Shown: positions 28,501 through 30,780 of the stretch, one piece after another
Numbering within the stretch: position 1 is the stretch's first letter
How the letters are laid out: each line of letters opens with the position of its first letter
Assembly (NCBI GenBank): GCA_036401335.1
Contig: DASWVC010000252.1
Span: 1-30,780 of the forward strand
DNA length: 30,780 nt
From: DASWVC01 sp036401335
GTDB lineage: Bacteria; Verrucomicrobiota; Verrucomicrobiia; Chthoniobacterales; JAFAMB01
Direction of reading: 5' to 3'
Translations under genes and position numbers: made by a program
The notes under the pieces: model-generated
Seen by the model: the letters and a program-made list of their open reading frames with translations, nothing else
What the model was told of the DNA's origin: nothing
Databases searched by the model: none

Positions 28501-30780
28501 TTACGGTGCGCCCGGACCGGGGGAAAGGGAACCCACTTCCCAGTCCGGATCGAACAAACTTCCGGCGGCTCGAACGGGCAATCGACCGTCCAATGAACCG
28601 CTCAGGTTCAGCGGCGCACCCAGCGAGCCCATGGTGCCCTGAAGTTCAAGCCGGTGGCCGTCTGCCTGATAAACGAACGCCGGGATGCCAACTTCGACCC
28701 CGTCACCTGTGAACTGCACGGCGAGATCGCCGGACGTGGGCAGGCCTGCCGCCCGCAGTCGGGGGTAAACGGAGCGGAGCAGGACGCTTTCCCCGAAAGG
28801 TGTGCCGGCCAACCTGAACTCACCCGTCAATACCTTAACGTTTTTTCGGTTTTCGAGCAGTTCGAGGTGCCCGGAAAACAACCCGGTGCAACCGCGTAAA
28901 AACGGAAATCGCGGTTCCAACGGGGCAAGGTCAACCTGCGTTGCTTGCACGAACACGTTGCGTTCGCCGGACGGGACTTGATAGGTCAGGCGGGCCGTCC
29001 AACGGCCTCCATAGCACCCCCCCTGCCCCTGGACCACAAGGGGTTGGCCCGGGCCGGTCGAGGCTGCAATCTCCAGGTTTTCGAGCGGGAACTCGTGGCC
29101 GCCATAGCGCCAGTGGGTAGCTCCTTGGGCCTTAACCTGAACGTAAAATTCCGGCATAACGGCTTTCTGGGCGCCAAACACCCCTGAACCGGTCGTAACC
29201 GGGTTTTGCGGGCACCGCCAGCCTTCGAAGTAGGGGCGAAGTTCCGGGCGAAACCAGCCTGCCAAGATCAGTGGGGGAAGTTCTGCATGCAACTGTTCGA
29301 TGGCCAACCGTTGTCGAAGCGGGTCGTAGGTAAAGGTGCCGCTTGCTTCACCATCGTCGCGGCTGATGTGAACCGGGTCGAAATGCAGGGTTGCACTTGC
29401 CAGTTGAAAACGGGCACTGCCGGAATTGATCAGCGTGCCCTGGTACCTGGTACGGCCCAGAAGCACCTGACCGGAGCCGAGCAGGTGCTGGAACGAAGGC
29501 CTCGGCCCATGCAGATCGAGTTGCACCACCGGCGAGGCAAGAAATTCCCAACCGGCAAATTGCTTTTGCACGGACCTTGGCAGCAAGGGCGCGACCGCAG
29601 AGGGGTCGATGGCCGATTGCAAACGGAGGCGAAAACTGCCGTCGTGACGCAACGCTTCCCCGGACACCGTTCCGGTACCTTGCGCAACCTCCACCCCGGT
29701 GACCATCCAGGAGGTTCCGTCCTTCGAAAAATCGGCCCGCATTCCCGTAAACGGCACCTGCCGGAACGTGAACGGGCCGCAATGCAAGCGGCCCAGGTAC
29801 CGGACATGGCCATCCAGCCGGACGTCTCCACCCAATTCAACCGTCGGGCCCTGGGCGAAGGTCCAGTCGCTGGCCCAGAAACAGCGCGGATCGGTGCCCA
29901 GGAAGCTCGCAAGGTCGAGGCTGCTCTGGACCTCAAAGGTCTTCCGCCCGGAAACAAAATCCCAAGTGCCCGCAGCGGAGGCGGTGCCCGCATGATCGTG
30001 CACTTCCAAGTGGCGAACCTCAAGCCGTCGCTGCTGCAGGTTGAAGTCCACCGAAAGGCGCTCCAAACTGTAGCCGAACCGTTCGATGTGGCTGGCCAGG
30101 AGGGTTCCATCCTCGATCTGCAGGGAGGAAAGGTCGGCTAAATCGCCTCGAAAGGTGAAGTTCAATTGCGGCGTGCCGCGACTGAAATGCAGCCGTCGAA
30201 TTTCCACGAGCAGTTTACTGACGAAGTCGTCGGTGGGACCCGCGGCAGGAGCATTTGCTTTGGGGACGTAGCCGACACGATTAATGAGGGTGCCTGATGC
30301 GGCGCAATGAATGCCCAACACATTGCCGCTGAGTTGCCGCACTTCGATCCGTCCGGGAACGAAGTAGATGCGCGCCTGCACGCGCGTGGCCTGCAAACGC
30401 ATGGACGTGCCGTGGTCGGATCCGATGGGAATGGAGAGGCGGGCGTTTTGTAAGTCAACCGCGTTCAAGGCCGGTTCATGCTGCAAAAGGGCCGCGTAAT
30501 CGATGTCCAACGACAAGTTGCTGACCCGGGCCAGGAGGTTTTCCATGGCTTCATCTTGAAATATGTCTACATCCTGGGCGATCAACCCACGCAACGGATC
30601 GAGCGTCAGGCGCCGCACGTTGATCACCAGGCCGTAACGCCTGAATTCACGGGCCAGGGTGATGCGCCAGCGGCGTCCGAAACCTTTCTCGTAAACGTAG
30701 TAACTTCCCCAACCGAGCAGAAGCAGAACCAAAGCCGCCAGAAAGCAACGCTGCCAGAAAGACGCTCGAGGTAAGCTCAC
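28501..30780 (-). CDS. large AsmA/DUF748-like envelope protein (start at or beyond the window edge)
   Basis: At least 759 residues are visible. The N-terminal part has one transmembrane helix (FLAALVLLLLGWGSYYVYE, about residues 13-31) and then a long periplasmic beta-rich repeat region. Typical pieces are RRLTLDPLRGLIAQDVDIFQDEAM, QIEDGTLLASHIERFGYSLERLSVDFN and many short strands ending with Gly-containing turns, as in AsmA/TamB/YhdP-type lipid-transfer proteins of the Gram-negative envelope. The codon at the window edge is GTG, and MSLPRASFWQRC looks like a natural N-terminus, but a start further upstream cannot be excluded. I see no sharp motif, so the family is assigned by architecture. 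It ends 191 bp before the nfo start, in a gap with two REP-like copies. Confidence 0.6.
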   Translation of the reverse strand: MSLPRASFWQRCFLAALVLLLLGWGSYYVYEKGFGRRWRITLAREFRRYGLVINVRRLTLDPLRGLIAQDVDIFQDEAMENLLARVSNLSLDIDYAALLQHEPALNAVDLQNARLSIPIGSDHGTSMRLQATRVQARIYFVPGRIEVRQLSGNVLGIHCAASGTLINRVGYVPKANAPAAGPTDDFVSKLLVEIRRLHFSRGTPQLNFTFRGDLADLSSLQIEDGTLLASHIERFGYSLERLSVDFNLQQRRLEVRHLEVHDHAGTASAAGTWDFVSGRKTFEVQSSLDLASFLGTDPRCFWASDWTFAQGPTVELGGDVRLDGHVRYLGRLHCGPFTFRQVPFTGMRADFSKDGTSWMVTGVEVAQGTGTVSGEALRHDGSFRLRLQSAIDPSAVAPLLPRSVQKQFAGWEFLASPVVQLDLHGPRPSFQHLLGSGQVLLGRTRYQGTLINSGSARFQLASATLHFDPVHISRDDGEASGTFTYDPLRQRLAIEQLHAELPPLILAGWFRPELRPYFEGWRCPQNPVTTGSGVFGAQKAVMPEFYVQVKAQGATHWRYGGHEFPLENLEIAASTGPGQPLVVQGQGGCYGGRWTARLTYQVPSGERNVFVQATQVDLAPLEPRFPFLRGCTGLFSGHLELLENRKNVKVLTGEFRLAGTPFGESVLLRSVYPRLRAAGLPTSGDLAVQFTGDGVEVGIPAFVYQADGHRLELQGTMGSLGAPLNLSGSLDGRLPVRAAGSLFDPDWEVGSLSPGPGAP

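Overview
The window is a GC-rich (roughly 60-65% by eye) bacterial chromosomal segment. It reads as a Gram-negative member of the Verrucomicrobiota, possibly a soil Spartobacteria/Chthoniobacterales relative. That placement is an inference from gene content: a Kdo-pathway KpsF isomerase and an AsmA-like protein imply an outer membrane, and the mix of DUF1573, MauE/DoxX, Gld-type ABC/DUF4340, CruF-like and YyaL-like genes plus an EF-P with a PGN tip fits that phylum. I see no rRNA, tRNA, CRISPR array, insertion sequence or prophage.

Layout. 1-372 is the tail of an unrecognised membrane protein. A M24 aminopeptidase (minus) diverges from a carotenoid pair, crtI plus a CruF-like gene (1799-3990). 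A four-gene operon follows (4040-8951): GldA-like ATPase, GldF-like permease, GldG-like protein and a DUF4340 protein, with ATGA overlaps at two of its three junctions. Next come a dGTPase and a methyltransferase (9010-11087), a repeat-rich gap, a class V aminotransferase (minus), an FTR1 iron permease, an NTF2-like gene (minus), a TPR membrane protein and an orphan RelE-like gene (minus). A tightly coupled set at 15470-18118 holds DUF1573, rhodanese, MauE/DoxX-like and alanine racemase genes. Then follow a YyaL/DUF255 protein, a YbgC-type thioesterase, a GT-C glycosyltransferase, a minus-strand block (HELSH membrane protein, EF-P, KpsF), a second GT-C glycosyltransferase, endonuclease IV (minus), and a large AsmA-like protein (minus) that reaches the window end.

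How the genes work together. Most are envelope or housekeeping functions: carotenoid synthesis, membrane transport, Kdo supply, glycan transfer from lipid-linked sugars, D-alanine supply, nucleotide-pool and DNA repair. The least understood cluster is the export-targeted cysteine module (DUF1573 with SCGC, rhodanese with two cysteines, MauE-like with DCGC), which is translationally coupled to alr.

The strongest signals outside genes are two interspersed repeat families. One is REP-like: a CCGGTAGGG head (containing GTAG) followed by a short hairpin whose stem sequence changes between copies while pairing is kept, with about nine copies in five gaps. One copy supplies the last 15 codons and stop of the methyltransferase. 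The other is a 10-bp tandem repeat (TTGCTGTTCA) ending in TTGnTTCAGC at three loci, two of which contain the stop codon of the adjacent gene.
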